The translations under genes and the position numbers were made by a program. A stretch of DNA of 64,000 bases from assembly GCF_902459695.1 (NCBI RefSeq), contig NZ_CABPRZ010000010.1:124001-188000 (forward strand). The letters run 5' to 3'. Shown piece by piece: positions 40,084 through 50,481 of the stretch. Each line of letters opens with the position of its first letter. The first letter of the stretch is position 1. Origin of the DNA: Pandoraea terrae. Lineage in GTDB: Bacteria; Pseudomonadota; Gammaproteobacteria; Burkholderiales; Burkholderiaceae. Under the pieces are notes generated by a model. That model was not told the origin of the DNA, searched no databases, and saw only the letters and a list, made by a program, of their open reading frames with translations.

Positions 40084-41385
40084 ATGACTCCGTCAGATGT
40101 TAAAGCCACCCTATCTTTCTCGGATGATTCGCCGAGCGTCGAACTGCCGATCTACAAGGGAACGATGGGCCCGGATGTCATCGACATCCGCAAGCTGTAC
40201 GGCCAGACCGGCAAATTCACGTACGACCCCGGGTTCATGTCGACGGCTGCGTGCAACTCGGCCATCACGTATATCGATGGCGACAAGGGCGAGCTGCTGT
40301 ACCGCGGCTACCCGATCGACGAGCTGGCGCAAAACTGCGACTTCCTCGAAACGTCGTATCTGCTGCTCAAGGGCGAACTGCCGAACGCCGCGCAAAAGAA
40401 GGAATTTGTTGATACCGTGACCCGTCACACGATGGTTCATGAGCAGATGAACTTCTTCTTCCGCGGCTTCCGTCGTGACGCACACCCGATGGCCGTGCTG
40501 GTCGGCTCGGTCGGCGCCCTGTCGGCGTTCTACCACGACTCGCTGGACATCAACAACCCGCAGCACCGTGAAGTCTCGGCGATTCGCCTGATCGCGAAGC
40601 TGCCGACGCTGGTCGCCATGGCGTACAAGTACAGCGTGGGCCAGCCGTTCGTGTATCCGCGCAACGACCTGTCGTACACCGCGAACTTCATGCGCATGAT
40701 GTTCGCCAACCCGTGCGAAGAGTACAAGGTCAACGACGTGCTGGTGCGCGCGCTCGACCGCATCCTGATCCTGCACGCCGATCACGAGCAGAACGCGTCG
40801 ACCTCGACGGTCCGCCTGGCCGGCTCGTCGGGCGCCAACCCGTTCGCATGTATCGCTGCCGGTATCGCTTGCCTGTGGGGCCCGGCGCACGGTGGTGCGA
40901 ACGAAGCCGCCCTGAACATGCTCGAGCAGATCGGCTCGCCGGACAAGATTCCTGAATTCATCAAGCAAGTGAAGGACAAGAATTCGGGCGTCAAGCTGAT
41001 GGGCTTCGGTCACCGCGTGTACAAGAACTACGATCCGCGCGCCAAGCTCATGCGCGAAACGTGCTACGAGGTGCTCAACGAACTGGGCCTGCACGACGAT
41101 CCGCTGTTCAAGCTCGCCATGCAGCTGGAAAAGATCGCCCTGGAAGACGAATACTTCGTGTCGCGCAAGCTGTACCCGAACGTCGACTTCTACTCGGGCA
41201 TCGTTCAGCGCGCGCTGGGCATTCCGACGTCGATGTTCACCTGCATCTTCGCGCTGGCCCGTACGGTCGGCTGGATTGCGCAATGGACGGAAATGATTGC
41301 GGAACCGGACCAGAAGATCGGCCGTCCGCGTCAGCTGTTCATCGGCAATACGCCGCGCGACGTCGCGCCGATCGACAAGCGCTGA
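40084..41385 (+). CDS. gltA: Citrate synthase (type II)
   Basis: A 433-residue hexameric-type citrate synthase that condenses acetyl-CoA and oxaloacetate. The catalytic His of [10 protein letters not shown], the His of [15 protein letters not shown] and the later Asp in NVDFYSGIV are visible. GAGGAAG lies upstream of ATG 40084. It closes the sdhCDAB-sdhE-gltA cluster, a common betaproteobacterial arrangement that coordinates TCA-cycle enzymes. A large hairpin lies about 110 bases downstream. Confidence 0.98.
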   Translation: MTPSDVKATLSFSDDSPSVELPIYKGTMGPDVIDIRKLYGQTGKFTYDPGFMSTAACNSAITYIDGDKGELLYRGYPIDELAQNCDFLETSYLLLKGELPNAAQKKEFVDTVTRHTMVHEQMNFFFRGFRRDAHPMAVLVGSVGALSAFYHDSLDINNPQHREVSAIRLIAKLPTLVAMAYKYSVGQPFVYPRNDLSYTANFMRMMFANPCEEYKVNDVLVRALDRILILHADHEQNASTSTVRLAGSSGANPFACIAAGIACLWGPAHGGANEAALNMLEQIGSPDKIPEFIKQVKDKNSGVKLMGFGHRVYKNYDPRAKLMRETCYEVLNELGLHDDPLFKLAMQLEKIALEDEYFVSRKLYPNVDFYSGIVQRALGIPTSMFTCIFALARTVGWIAQWTEMIAEPDQKIGRPRQLFIGNTPRDVAPIDKR

Positions 41386-41494
41386 GCTGACGGCGCGGCC
41401 ATCGGTGGCCGGTGCGGCTTGCCGTGCCGGCACGGCGCCGATGCCGATTCAGCAATGCAGGCGGTTCTGCGGCAGGATATGCTGGAGAATCGCG

Positions 41495-41542
41495 CAAATC
41501 CCCGGGATATTGTGCGTTTTACGCACGATTTCCGGGGATTTG
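41495..41542. promoter_or_regulatory. Large stem-loop between gltA and leuC
   Basis: Outer arm CAAATCCCCGG at 41495-41505 pairs perfectly with CCGGGGATTTG at 41532-41542. An inner GTGCGT/ACGCAC stem with a TTT loop sits inside, separated by a small internal loop. It is followed by GTCATTCC, not a T-tract, so it is not a classic terminator; it could be a leader element of leuC or an RNA-processing site. Confidence 0.6.
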
Positions 41543-41615
41543 TCATTCCGCCGGCGCTTATGCGCTATGGCATAATCAAAAGTTCCCAGAACGATAACTG
41601 CCCCGCACTTTCATC

Positions 41616-43025
41616 ATGGCCAAGACGCTGTACGACAAATTGTGGGATGCACACGTTGTGCATACCGAGGACGACGGCACCACGCTGCTCTACATCGACC
41701 GTCACCTGCTGCACGAAGTCACGAGCCCGCAGGCGTTCGAAGGGCTGAAGCTGGCCGAACGGCCGGTCTGGCGTCTGTCGGCCAATCTGGCAGTGTCGGA
41801 CCATAACGTCCCGACGACCGATCGCTCCAGTGGCATCGAGGATCCGATCTCGCGCCTGCAGGTCGATACGCTCGACCACAATTGCGACGATTTCGGCATC
41901 ACGCAGTTCAAGATGAACGATCTGCGCCAGGGGATCGTCCACGTGATCGGGCCGGAGCAGGGCGCCACGCTGCCCGGCATGACGGTGGTCTGCGGCGATT
42001 CGCATACCTCCACGCACGGCGCGTTCGGCGCGCTGGCGTTCGGCATCGGTACGTCCGAGGTCGAGCACACGCTCGCCACGCAGACGCTGCTGATGAAGAA
42101 GAGCAAGAACATGCTGGTGCGGGTCGACGGCCAACTGCCGCGCGGCTGCTCGGCCAAGGACATCGTGCTGGCCGTCATCGGCAAGATCGGCACGGCGGGC
42201 GGTACCGGCTATACGATCGAGTTCGCCGGACCGGCCATTCGCGCCCTGACGATGGAAGGCCGCATGACGGTGTGCAACATGGCGATCGAAGCGGGCGCGC
42301 GCGCCGGCCTGGTCGGCGTGGACGACACTACGATCAACTACGTCAAGGGCCGCCCGTTCGCCCCGTCCGGCGAAGCGTTCCAGCAGGCCGAAACCTACTG
42401 GCGCACGCTGCGCAGCGACGACGGCGCCCAGTTCGACCACGTTGTCGAGATCGATGCCGAGAAGCTGACGCCGCAGGTGAGCTGGGGCACGTCGCCGGAA
42501 ATGGTCGTGTCGATTGAAGACCGCGTGCCCGACCCCGATAAGGAAAAGGATCCGGTCAAGCGCAGCGCCATGGAGCGTGCGCTCGAGTACATGAACCTGA
42601 AGCCCGATACGCCGATGCAGGAAATCGCCATCGACAAGGTGTTCATCGGCTCGTGCACGAACTCGCGCATCGAAGATATCCGCGCTGCCGCGTACGTGGT
42701 CAAGAAGCTGGGCCGCAAGGTCGCGGCGAACGTGCGTCTGGCGATGGTCGTGCCGGGCTCGGGGCTGGTGAAGCAGCAGGCTGAGCAGGAAGGGCTGGAC
42801 CAGGTGTTCAAGGCCGCAGGCTTCGAGTGGCGCGAGCCGGGCTGCTCGATGTGCCTGGCGATGAATGCCGACCGCCTGGAGCCGGGCGAGCGCTGCGCCT
42901 CGACCTCGAACCGCAACTTCGAGGGCCGTCAGGGCGCCGGCGGCCGCACTCACCTGCTGTCGCCCGCGATGGCGGCGGCGGCGGCGATCGAAGGGCATTT
43001 CGTGGACGTACGCCGCCTCGTTTGA
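41616..43025 (+). CDS. leuC: 3-isopropylmalate dehydratase large subunit
   Basis: A 469-residue [4Fe-4S] subunit of isopropylmalate isomerase in leucine biosynthesis. The start [15 protein letters not shown] is canonical. Cluster cysteines lie in [12 protein letters not shown] and [29 protein letters not shown] is the conserved active-site region. It pairs with leuD, though a small lipoprotein gene lies between them. The weak upstream sequence has no clear Shine-Dalgarno site. Confidence 0.98.
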   Translation: MAKTLYDKLWDAHVVHTEDDGTTLLYIDRHLLHEVTSPQAFEGLKLAERPVWRLSANLAVSDHNVPTTDRSSGIEDPISRLQVDTLDHNCDDFGITQFKMNDLRQGIVHVIGPEQGATLPGMTVVCGDSHTSTHGAFGALAFGIGTSEVEHTLATQTLLMKKSKNMLVRVDGQLPRGCSAKDIVLAVIGKIGTAGGTGYTIEFAGPAIRALTMEGRMTVCNMAIEAGARAGLVGVDDTTINYVKGRPFAPSGEAFQQAETYWRTLRSDDGAQFDHVVEIDAEKLTPQVSWGTSPEMVVSIEDRVPDPDKEKDPVKRSAMERALEYMNLKPDTPMQEIAIDKVFIGSCTNSRIEDIRAAAYVVKKLGRKVAANVRLAMVVPGSGLVKQQAEQEGLDQVFKAAGFEWREPGCSMCLAMNADRLEPGERCASTSNRNFEGRQGAGGRTHLLSPAMAAAAAIEGHFVDVRRLV

Positions 43026-43098
43026 GGCCGCCGTCATCCGAATTCACGTGATCGTCGTTACATAAGAACGATTTCGCGCTCAACCGGGAGAAACTGAA

Positions 43099-43230
43099 AT
43101 GAAAAAACTGTGCTTGCTGGCGATGGCCTTGATGGTGCTGGGCGTGACAGGATGCAATACGATGGCCGGCCTGGGGCAGGATACCAAGGCGGCCGGTCAG
43201 GCGATCGAGAACGCGGCGACGAAGAAGTAA
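43099..43230 (+). CDS. Entericidin-like small lipoprotein
   Basis: A 43-residue protein too short for most gene callers. It starts MKKLCLLAMALMVLGVTGC, a lipoprotein signal peptide whose Cys19 is in a VTGC lipobox. The mature part (NTMAGLGQDTKAAGQAIENA) matches the entericidin A/B pattern, ending in Lys. GGGAG lies eight bases before ATG 43099. In E. coli entericidins are small envelope lipoproteins linked to stress-induced lysis; the role here is unknown. It sits between leuC and leuD in the same direction, as in several Burkholderiales genomes from memory. Confidence 0.85.
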   Translation: MKKLCLLAMALMVLGVTGCNTMAGLGQDTKAAGQAIENAATKK

Positions 43231-43301
43231 GCGCGGCCGTTCGCACATGAAAGTTGAGGGGCCGCGGCACGCGGCCCGCAGAGAATATCAGGTGGCTTGA
43301 G

Positions 43302-43952
43302 ATGGAAAAATTTGTTGTCCACACGGGCTTGGTGGCACCCCTTGACCGGGAAAACGTCGACACCGACGCGATCATTCCGAAGCAGTTCCTGAAGTCGATC
43401 AAGCGCACCGGCTTCGGCCAGAACCTGTTCGACGAATGGCGCTATACGGACGTCGGCCAGCCGGGGCAGGATTGCAGCAAGCGTCCGCTGAATCCGAATT
43501 TCGTGCTGAATCAGCCGCGTTACCAGAATTCCACGATTCTCCTTGCGCGCAAGAACTTCGGCTGCGGCAGCTCGCGCGAACACGCGCCCTGGGCGCTGCA
43601 GCAATACGGCTTTCGTGCGGTGATTGCGCCGAGTTTTGCCGACATTTTCTTCAATAACTGCTATAAGAACGGTGTGTTGCCGATCGTGCTCACCGAGATG
43701 CAGGTCGATCACCTGTTCAACGAGACGACGGCGTTCGTCGGCTACCAGTTGACCATCGACCTCGAACAGCAGACGGTGCAGGCGGCCGACGGCCGTAGCT
43801 ATTCGTTTGACATCGCGCCGTTCCGCAAATATTGCATGCTCAACGGATTCGACGATATCGGCCTGACCCTGCGCCACGCCGACAAGATCCATGAATTTGA
43901 AGCCAAGCGGCTGGCGGCCCAGCCCTGGCTGAATACGCGTTTGCCGCGCTAA
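43302..43952 (+). CDS. leuD: 3-isopropylmalate dehydratase small subunit
   Basis: A 216-residue swivel subunit that completes isopropylmalate isomerase with Leu[15 protein letters not shown] and the phosphate/substrate-binding [19 protein letters not shown] motif are intact. ATG 43302 fits the family start; a longer frame upstream overlaps a GC hairpin (GGGCCGC/GCGGCCC at 43259-43277). leuB follows 37 bases later. Confidence 0.97.
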   Translation: MEKFVVHTGLVAPLDRENVDTDAIIPKQFLKSIKRTGFGQNLFDEWRYTDVGQPGQDCSKRPLNPNFVLNQPRYQNSTILLARKNFGCGSSREHAPWALQQYGFRAVIAPSFADIFFNNCYKNGVLPIVLTEMQVDHLFNETTAFVGYQLTIDLEQQTVQAADGRSYSFDIAPFRKYCMLNGFDDIGLTLRHADKIHEFEAKRLAAQPWLNTRLPR

Positions 43953-43989
43953 GACACAACAGGCGCGCAGCGCCACCGAAGGAGATCGC

Positions 43990-45057
43990 ATGAAAATCGC
44001 AGTGTTGCCGGGTGACGGCATCGGTCCGGAAATCGTCACGGAAGCCGTTGCCGTGCTCAATGCGCTGGGTGAATCGTTTGAACTGGAGCAGGCCCCCGTG
44101 GGGGGCGCCGGTTACGAGGCTGCCGGCCATCCGCTGCCGGAAGCCACGCTCAAGCTGGCCAAGGAAGCCGATGCCATCCTGTTCGGCGCCGTGGGCGACT
44201 GGAAGTACGACACGCTGGCGCGCGAACTGCGCCCGGAGCAGGCCATCCTGGGCCTGCGCAAGCACCTGCAGCTGTTCGCCAACTTCCGTCCCGCGATCCT
44301 GTACAAGGAGCTCGCCGATGCGTCGAGCCTGAAGCCGGAGATCGTCGCGGGCCTGGACATCCTGATCATCCGCGAACTGAACGGCGACATTTACTTTGGT
44401 CAGCCGAAGGGTTTCCGACAGGCGCCGGACGGCCCGTTCGAAGGCAGCCGCGAAGGTTTTGATACGATGCGGTATACGGTGCCGGAAGTGGTCCGTATCG
44501 CGCATGTGGCTTTTCAGGCGGCAGCCAAGCGCGGCAAGCGTCTGTGCTCGGTCGACAAGGCCAATGTCCTGGAAACGTCGCAGCTGTGGCGCGACACGAT
44601 GATCGAGGTCGCCAAGGACTATCCGGACGTCGAACTGTCGCATATGTATGTCGACAACGCCGCGATGCAGCTGGTGAAGGCACCGAAGAACTTCGACGTG
44701 GTCGTGACCGGCAACATGTTCGGCGATATCCTGTCGGATGAAGCCGCGATGCTGACCGGCTCCATCGGCATGTTGCCGTCGGCCTCGCTGGACGCGAAGA
44801 ACAAGGGCCTCTACGAGCCGTCGCACGGTTCGGCCCCCGATATCGCGGGCAAGGGCGTGGCAAATCCGCTGGCGACGATCCTGTCGGCGGCGATGATGCT
44901 GCGTTACACGCTGGGCAAGCCGGAACAGGCCGACCGCATCGAAGCCGCGGTCAAGAAGGTGCTGGCACAGGGCTTGCGTACGCCCGACATCTGGCAGGAA
45001 GGCGCGACCAAGGTCGGTACGCGCGAAATGGGCGCGGCCGTCGTCGCGGCGCTATGA
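43990..45057 (+). CDS. leuB: 3-isopropylmalate dehydrogenase
   Basis: A 355-residue NAD-dependent decarboxylating dehydrogenase, third enzyme of leucine synthesis. The start [16 protein letters not shown] is canonical; [14 protein letters not shown] and the metal-binding [14 protein letters not shown] are present, with [20 protein letters not shown] near the NAD site. AAGGAG stands seven bases before the ATG. It follows leuD and precedes asd. Confidence 0.98.
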   Translation: MKIAVLPGDGIGPEIVTEAVAVLNALGESFELEQAPVGGAGYEAAGHPLPEATLKLAKEADAILFGAVGDWKYDTLARELRPEQAILGLRKHLQLFANFRPAILYKELADASSLKPEIVAGLDILIIRELNGDIYFGQPKGFRQAPDGPFEGSREGFDTMRYTVPEVVRIAHVAFQAAAKRGKRLCSVDKANVLETSQLWRDTMIEVAKDYPDVELSHMYVDNAAMQLVKAPKNFDVVVTGNMFGDILSDEAAMLTGSIGMLPSASLDAKNKGLYEPSHGSAPDIAGKGVANPLATILSAAMMLRYTLGKPEQADRIEAAVKKVLAQGLRTPDIWQEGATKVGTREMGAAVVAAL

Positions 45058-45061
45058 GCGA

Positions 45062-45084
45062 CGGACCGCCGGGGAGGCGGTCCG
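45062..45084. promoter_or_regulatory. Hairpin between leuB and asd
   Basis: A perfect 9-bp stem, CGGACCGCC / GGCGGTCCG, with a GGGGA loop, beginning 5 bases after the leuB stop. CAGAGGTTTT follows, so it could be a weak terminator or an mRNA-stabilising element separating leu from asd expression. Confidence 0.5.
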
Positions 45085-45113
45085 CAGAGGTTTTATAGAG
45101 AGAGAGTGGAAAA

Positions 45114-46244
45114 ATGAGAACCGTAGGTCTGGTAGGTTGGCGGGGCATGGTTGGCTCCGTGCTCATGCAACGCATGCAGCAGGAGAACGATTTCGCCTTG
45201 ATCGAGCCGGTGTTTTTCAGCACCAGCAACGCGGGCGGCAAAGCCCCGTCGATGGCGAAGAACGAGACTTCGCTGAAAGACGCCAATGATGTCGCTGAAC
45301 TGAAGAAATGCGACATCATCATTACCTGCCAGGGCGGTGACTACACGTCGGAGATTTTTCCGAAGCTGCGTGCCGCGGGTTGGAATGGCTACTGGATCGA
45401 TGCGGCCTCGACGCTGCGCATGAAGGACGATGCGATCATCGTTCTCGATCCGGTCAACCTGAATGTGATCAAGGACGCGCTGTCGGCGGGCACGAAGAAT
45501 TTCATCGGCGGCAACTGCACGGTCAGCTGCATGTTGATGGGCCTGGGCGGCCTGTTCCAGCACAATCTGGTGGACTGGATGACCTCGATGACGTATCAGG
45601 CGGCATCGGGCGGCGGCGCGCAGCATATGCGCGAGCTGCTGACGCAATTCGGCAGCATCAACGCCGAAGTCAAGTCGCTGCTGGATGATCCGGCCTCGGC
45701 GATTCTCGAGATTGACCGCAAGGTGCTGGCCAAGCAGCATGCCTTGACCGCCGACGAGACCAGGCAGTTCGGCGTGCCGCTGGGCGGCAACCTGATTCCG
45801 TGGATCGACAAGGATCTCGGCAACGGCATGTCCAAGGAAGAGTGGAAGGGCGGCGCCGAGACCAACAAGATCCTGGGGCTGGGCGAGGGTTTCGCCGGTA
45901 CCCGGGCGATTCCGGTCGACGGCCTGTGCGTGCGCATTGGTGCGATGCGTTGCCACAGCCAGGCGCTGACCATCAAGCTCAAGAAAGATGTGCCGTTAGA
46001 TGAACTGAACGATATCATCGGTCAGGCCAACGACTGGGTGAAGGTGGTGCCGAACACGCGTGAGGCGTCGATGACCGATTTGACGCCTGCCGCCGTGACC
46101 GGCACCATGACGATCCCGGTGGGCCGCCTGCGCAAGATGGCGATGGGCGACGAATACCTGTCGGCATTCACGGTGGGCGATCAACTGCTGTGGGGTGCGG
46201 CCGAACCGCTGCGCCGCATGCTGCGCATCCTGCTGGACGCGTAA
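45114..46244 (+). CDS. asd: Aspartate-semialdehyde dehydrogenase
   Basis: A 376-residue NADPH enzyme making aspartate semialdehyde for lysine, threonine, methionine and peptidoglycan precursors. The N-terminal [18 protein letters not shown] and the catalytic Cys in [10 protein letters not shown] are clear, with the His in [12 protein letters not shown]. This is the long gammaproteobacterial-type Asd. Its position between leuB and fimV is conserved across beta- and gammaproteobacteria. Confidence 0.98.
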   Translation: MRTVGLVGWRGMVGSVLMQRMQQENDFALIEPVFFSTSNAGGKAPSMAKNETSLKDANDVAELKKCDIIITCQGGDYTSEIFPKLRAAGWNGYWIDAASTLRMKDDAIIVLDPVNLNVIKDALSAGTKNFIGGNCTVSCMLMGLGGLFQHNLVDWMTSMTYQAASGGGAQHMRELLTQFGSINAEVKSLLDDPASAILEIDRKVLAKQHALTADETRQFGVPLGGNLIPWIDKDLGNGMSKEEWKGGAETNKILGLGEGFAGTRAIPVDGLCVRIGAMRCHSQALTIKLKKDVPLDELNDIIGQANDWVKVVPNTREASMTDLTPAAVTGTMTIPVGRLRKMAMGDEYLSAFTVGDQLLWGAAEPLRRMLRILLDA

Positions 46245-46378
46245 GCAGCGGCAGAAGTATGCAAGACTCGGCGCGAGCCGAGGGCGGCAGTGCCAGGCCG
46301 GACTGCCGCCGGCCCCTTTGGGAGGCGCCCGCAAGGGCTGCCAGTGACAACTTCGACTGACAGGCCCGAACAGACACA

Positions 46379-48838
46379 GTGCGGAACAACTCGATCGGCA
46401 AGCACGCGAAAGCGCTACGGATGACTGCGGCCACGGCCGTGTTGTGGGGCCTCGGCCTCGTCAGTGCGGGCGCCGCAACGCTCGGCGCGCAACAGGTCCG
46501 CTCCGCGCCGGGGCAACCGCTGCGCGCGGCGGTTCTGCTCAACGACGTCTCGCCGGCCGAGGCCGACGGCCTCACCGTCAAACTCGCCGATGCGGCCGCG
46601 TTCCGTCAGGTCGGTATCCGCCGTCTTCCCGCGCTCGACAAACTCAGCGTCTGGCTGACCAGGAGCGAAGCAGGCACGTACATCGTGCACTTCGATTCGA
46701 GCGAGCCGGTGAGCGTGCCATATCTCGACGTGCTGCTGGTGCTGGAATGGCGTACCGGCCGTCAATCGGCGGTTTACACGCTCGCTGCCACGCCGCTTCA
46801 GCCGTCGCCCGCGCCGCAGGCCGTCGTACCGGCGGCCGTGGCGCCGTCGTCCAATACCGGCGAGCCCGCGCCCGTGGGCGCGGCGTCGTCCGGCGAGGCT
46901 GCCGCGAAGAAAATCGTCGATGGCGGGGCGCACGTCGTGCGCCATGGCGACACGTTGTCGTCGATTGCGCAGCAGTATGCCGATGAAGCCGGCGGTGCGT
47001 CCGTTGCACAGCTGATGACGGCGTTGTTCGAGGCGAACCGCAACGCGTTCATTGGAAACGATCCGAACCGGTTGCGTCAGGGGGCGACCCTGAATCGTCC
47101 GGCGGACCCGCAGGTGCAGGCCGTGGCGCCGGCGCAGGCGCGCAAGTTCGTGGCGAGCGCGCGCGAGCAGTTCGACGCGTACCGCGCGCGTCTGGCGGAA
47201 TCGACGGCAGGCCAGGCCGCGCCGGCCGAAGGCGGGCGTAGCGCGCAGGGCGCGATCGAGGCGGGGAAGGCTCCGGAAGCGGCCGCCCCGGCCACGCGTG
47301 ATGAACTGAAGTTGTCGCGTCCCAAATCGGGTCCGGGACGCAACGCCGCCGGCGCGAATGCCGGCAGCGGCGAAGAAGAACGTATCGCCCGCGACAAGGC
47401 CGACGCCGAAGCGCAGGGCAGGGTGAATGATTTGCAGAAGAACGTAGCAGATCTCCAGAAGTTGTTGGCGATGAAGAATCAGGCCGTCGCCGATCTGGAG
47501 AAGCAGAACGCCACCGCTTCCGGCGTGACTGCGGGCAATAACACGCAAGCGAACAACACGACACAGGGCGCGGCGAAGACGCCGGCCGCTGTCGCCGATC
47601 AACAACCGGTGCCCGCGGCGGCGCCCGCCACGGCCTCCGCTGCCGAGACGACGGCCGTCGCAACGGCGGCGTCGGCGGCGAGCGAGGCCACGAGCGCGTC
47701 TCAGGCCGAGGCAGCCTCCATGGCCACCGCTACGGTGGCATCCGGTACGGACGCGGCGGCGTCGGCGCCCGTCGCGGCCACCGCGAGCGCTGCGGCGGCC
47801 CAGACGGCCCAATCGGCCGATGGGCCCGGCATGACGTGGCGCGCGGTGCGCGAGAATCCCTATGCCTTGCCGGGCGCCGGCCTGCTGGCCGCGCTGCTCG
47901 GTATCTATTGGCTGATGCGCCGCCGTCACAATACGCCGCCGGCGGTGGGACAGGACGGCCCTTATGACAGTGGCGATGACGGCCAATCGCATTGGCTGGG
48001 CGGCGGTGACGATGCCCGGCAAGCCGAGGCGGGTGACGACCACGCCGGTGTCGCGCTGGGCGCCGTCGGTGTCGCGGCAGGTGCTGCGGCGCTGTACGAG
48101 GCGAATCAGGCGGCACATGCCGACGCGCCTGCGTCCGAGATTACGCCGGAGCCGGCTTTCGAGCCTGTGGCCGACGCCGTTCTGGCGCCGCAGACGTACG
48201 AGGTTGAGACCGACCCGGTGACCCCAGCGGCCGATGCCGGCGTGGCGGGCATGGTCGGCGATCTCGATTTGACGTTGCCGGGCCAGCCGGCCCACGTGGG
48301 CACGGTGCCGGCGACGCCTACCCCGTTCCTGAGCGCGGGTGGCCTGGGCTCGATTCAGTTCACGATGGCGCCGGAAGTCCACCATGACGGCGGCGAACCG
48401 GAACTCGACGGCGAGCCGTCCGACGCGGATTTCGATACGCCGGCGAAGCCCACGTTTGCGGACGCCGCCCATGAAGCGCCGTCGCTCAAGCCGCTGTCAT
48501 TCGACTTGTCCGACTTCAGCCTGGATCTGAAGGGTGACGCGAAGCGCGGCAACACGCCGGCATTCTCGCTCGATTTCGGCGCACCGCCTGCAACAGCATT
48601 TGCCGCGCAGGCCGCTACCCCGTTACAATCGCCGGCTGACGTGTATCCCGAAGTCGCGGCAGTAGACGGCAGCGATACCGAAGGCGGCGATATCCACACG
48701 AAACTTGAACTCGCCGCGGCCTACCAGTCGATCGGCGACGACGAAGGCGCGCGCGAACTGCTCGAGGAAGTGATGCGCAGCGGCAATGCCGCCGCGCAAT
48801 CGCTGGCGCGTACAAGACTTGCGGCGCTGGGCAAATAA
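46379..48838 (+). CDS. fimV: FimV-family inner membrane protein
   Basis: An 819-residue polar-hub type protein. It starts with a signal peptide (basic IGKHAKALR, then a hydrophobic core ending ASAA-type GAA near residue 34), a FimV N-terminal domain, a LysM domain (about 183-240, HVVRHGDTLSSIAQQY), a coiled coil (about 345-380), Ala/Thr-rich linkers, one membrane helix (PGAGLLAALLGIYWLM, about 500) and the conserved C-terminal TPR-like motif KLELAAAYQSIGDDEGAREL. It starts at GTG 46379; ATG 46421 would cut the basic part of the signal. FimV supports type IV pili and polar assembly in Pseudomonas. The asd-fimV-truA order is conserved. Confidence 0.92.
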   Translation: MRNNSIGKHAKALRMTAATAVLWGLGLVSAGAATLGAQQVRSAPGQPLRAAVLLNDVSPAEADGLTVKLADAAAFRQVGIRRLPALDKLSVWLTRSEAGTYIVHFDSSEPVSVPYLDVLLVLEWRTGRQSAVYTLAATPLQPSPAPQAVVPAAVAPSSNTGEPAPVGAASSGEAAAKKIVDGGAHVVRHGDTLSSIAQQYADEAGGASVAQLMTALFEANRNAFIGNDPNRLRQGATLNRPADPQVQAVAPAQARKFVASAREQFDAYRARLAESTAGQAAPAEGGRSAQGAIEAGKAPEAAAPATRDELKLSRPKSGPGRNAAGANAGSGEEERIARDKADAEAQGRVNDLQKNVADLQKLLAMKNQAVADLEKQNATASGVTAGNNTQANNTTQGAAKTPAAVADQQPVPAAAPATASAAETTAVATAASAASEATSASQAEAASMATATVASGTDAAASAPVAATASAAAAQTAQSADGPGMTWRAVRENPYALPGAGLLAALLGIYWLMRRRHNTPPAVGQDGPYDSGDDGQSHWLGGGDDARQAEAGDDHAGVALGAVGVAAGAAALYEANQAAHADAPASEITPEPAFEPVADAVLAPQTYEVETDPVTPAADAGVAGMVGDLDLTLPGQPAHVGTVPATPTPFLSAGGLGSIQFTMAPEVHHDGGEPELDGEPSDADFDTPAKPTFADAAHEAPSLKPLSFDLSDFSLDLKGDAKRGNTPAFSLDFGAPPATAFAAQAATPLQSPADVYPEVAAVDGSDTEGGDIHTKLELAAAYQSIGDDEGARELLEEVMRSGNAAAQSLARTRLAALGK

Positions 48839-48871
48839 GTCCCGGCACCGCCAACGATTGACCGTAGTTTT

Positions 48872-48905
48872 TGGGCGCCCGCAGGTTGGGCGCCCATTTT
48901 TCTTT
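48872..48905 (+). terminator. Rho-independent terminator after fimV
   Basis: A 9-bp stem, TGGGCGCCC / GGGCGCCCA, with a GCAGGTT loop and a TTTTTCTTTT tail. It lies 33 bases after the fimV stop. Confidence 0.9.
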
Positions 48906-48944
48906 TGAATCGGCGCGCGGCACGTTGCGCGCGGCGTGAGGCAT

Positions 48945-49742
48945 ATGCGAATCGCACTGGGCATTCACTACGACGGCACCGCGTTTTCGGGCTGGCAATC
49001 GCAGCCGCACGGCAACACCGTGCAGCAGGCGCTCGAACGCGCCTTGCGGGAATTCGGCGGCGTCGATCTGCCGACAACGGTCGCCGGCCGTACTGATACC
49101 GGCGTCCACGGGCTGGGGCAGGTTGTCCATTTCGACACCGAACTGGACCGCGCCGAATTCTCCTGGGTGCGCGGTGTGAATGCGTTCCTGCCGAAAACGG
49201 TGGCCGTGCAATGGGCCCAGATTGTCCCGGACGACTTCCACGCCCGCTTCACCGCGTTCGAGCGCACTTATTTCTATGTGCTGTACGTGCACCCCGTCCG
49301 TTCGCCGTTGCTCGACGGGCGGTGCGGCTGGCTGCACACGCCGCTTGATCTGACCGCCATGCAGACGGCCGGTCAAACCTTGCTCGGCGCGCATGACTTC
49401 TCCGCATTCCGTTCGTCCGAATGCCAGGCCAAGACGCCGGTCAAGCACATGTACGCGATCGATGTGGCGCAGCAGGGCAATTTCTACGTCTTCCGATTCC
49501 GTGCCAATGCATTCCTGCACCACATGGTCCGTAATATCATGGGGTGTCTGGTGGCGATCGGCCGAGGCCGCCAGATGCCCGCGTGGATGGCGGACGTCCT
49601 GGCAAGCCGGGACCGCCGCCACGCCGCGCCGACCTTCATGCCGGACGGCCTGTATCTGGCGCGTGTCGGCTATCCCGAGCGCTTTGCGCTGCCTGAACCC
49701 AACTGGGCCGCCTGGCCCTTCCCGATGCCATGGAACGCATGA
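48945..49742 (+). CDS. truA: tRNA pseudouridine(38-40) synthase TruA
   Basis: A 265-residue enzyme that modifies U38-U40 in the tRNA anticodon arm. The catalytic Asp lies in [16 protein letters not shown], and [17 protein letters not shown] is the conserved second-domain motif. ATG 48945 is preferred, with GAGG just upstream; GTG 48936 is a possible earlier start. Its stop overlaps the trpF start by four bases (ATGA), so the two genes are coupled. Confidence 0.97.
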   Translation: MRIALGIHYDGTAFSGWQSQPHGNTVQQALERALREFGGVDLPTTVAGRTDTGVHGLGQVVHFDTELDRAEFSWVRGVNAFLPKTVAVQWAQIVPDDFHARFTAFERTYFYVLYVHPVRSPLLDGRCGWLHTPLDLTAMQTAGQTLLGAHDFSAFRSSECQAKTPVKHMYAIDVAQQGNFYVFRFRANAFLHHMVRNIMGCLVAIGRGRQMPAWMADVLASRDRRHAAPTFMPDGLYLARVGYPERFALPEPNWAAWPFPMPWNA

Positions 49743-50398
49743 AAGCGCGCACCCGAATCAAGATCTGCGGTCTGTCGCAGACTGCCGACGTCGACCACGC
49801 GGTGGCGCTGGGCGTCGATGCGATTGGACTGGTCTTCTACGGACCCAGCCCGCGCAATGTGTCGATCGAGCGGGCGGCCGAGCTGGCACGCCGCGTGCCG
49901 CCGTTCGTCACGCTGGTCGGACTGTTCGTCAACGCGACGGAAGACGAAATCCGCCGGGTGACGCAGGCCGTACCGCTCGGTTTGCTGCAATTTCACGGCG
50001 ACGAAACCCCGGCGCAATGCGCAGCCCTCGCCGCAGCGGCGGGGCACCGTCCGTGGTTGCGGGCCATGCGGGTTGGTCCGGAAACGCGCGACGCCGCCGA
50101 TTTGGTACAATTCGCGAACGAATACGCCGCCGCGCAAGGTATTCTGCTCGACGCCCTGGTCGAGGGATACGGCGGTGGAGGAAAGGTTTTCGATTGGTCA
50201 CTTATTCCAAGAGACATCGCGCATCGGGCCGTTTTGAGTGGTGGCTTGAACGCGCACAACGTTGCTGAGGCGATCGCCCGTGTGCAGCCCTACGCCGTCG
50301 ACGTATCGAGCGGTGTGGAGGCGACACGCGGCGTGAAGGATCACGCCCTGATGACAGCGTTCGTGCAAGCCGTTCGCGCTGCCGACGCCACCGGATGA
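49739..50398 (+). CDS. trpF: Phosphoribosylanthranilate isomerase
   Basis: A 219-residue TIM-barrel enzyme of tryptophan synthesis. The start [12 protein letters not shown] carries the catalytic Cys; [17 protein letters not shown] and [10 protein letters not shown] with DVSSGVE at the phosphate site are all present. ATG 49739 overlaps the truA stop as ATGA, which decides the start over ATG 49730. It is followed by trpB. Confidence 0.97.
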   Translation: MKARTRIKICGLSQTADVDHAVALGVDAIGLVFYGPSPRNVSIERAAELARRVPPFVTLVGLFVNATEDEIRRVTQAVPLGLLQFHGDETPAQCAALAAAAGHRPWLRAMRVGPETRDAADLVQFANEYAAAQGILLDALVEGYGGGGKVFDWSLIPRDIAHRAVLSGGLNAHNVAEAIARVQPYAVDVSSGVEATRGVKDHALMTAFVQAVRAADATG

Positions 50399-50481
50399 AC
50401 CCGCCGAAAACGCATGGCCTGCGCGGCCTGCATCAAGATGTGCCGCGCCGCCACGTTTTCAGCACTCAGTGAGTGACAACC

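Noticed and set aside
41441-41575. 44-codon Cys/Arg-rich frame across the gltA-leuC hairpin as a leader peptide
   Set aside because: It lacks a ribosome binding site and is not enriched in leucine codons, so a leu attenuator peptide is not supported.
46415-48472. 685-codon minus-strand open frame rich in Arg and Gly
   Set aside because: It is antisense to fimV, whose LysM, membrane helix and C-terminal motif establish the plus strand.
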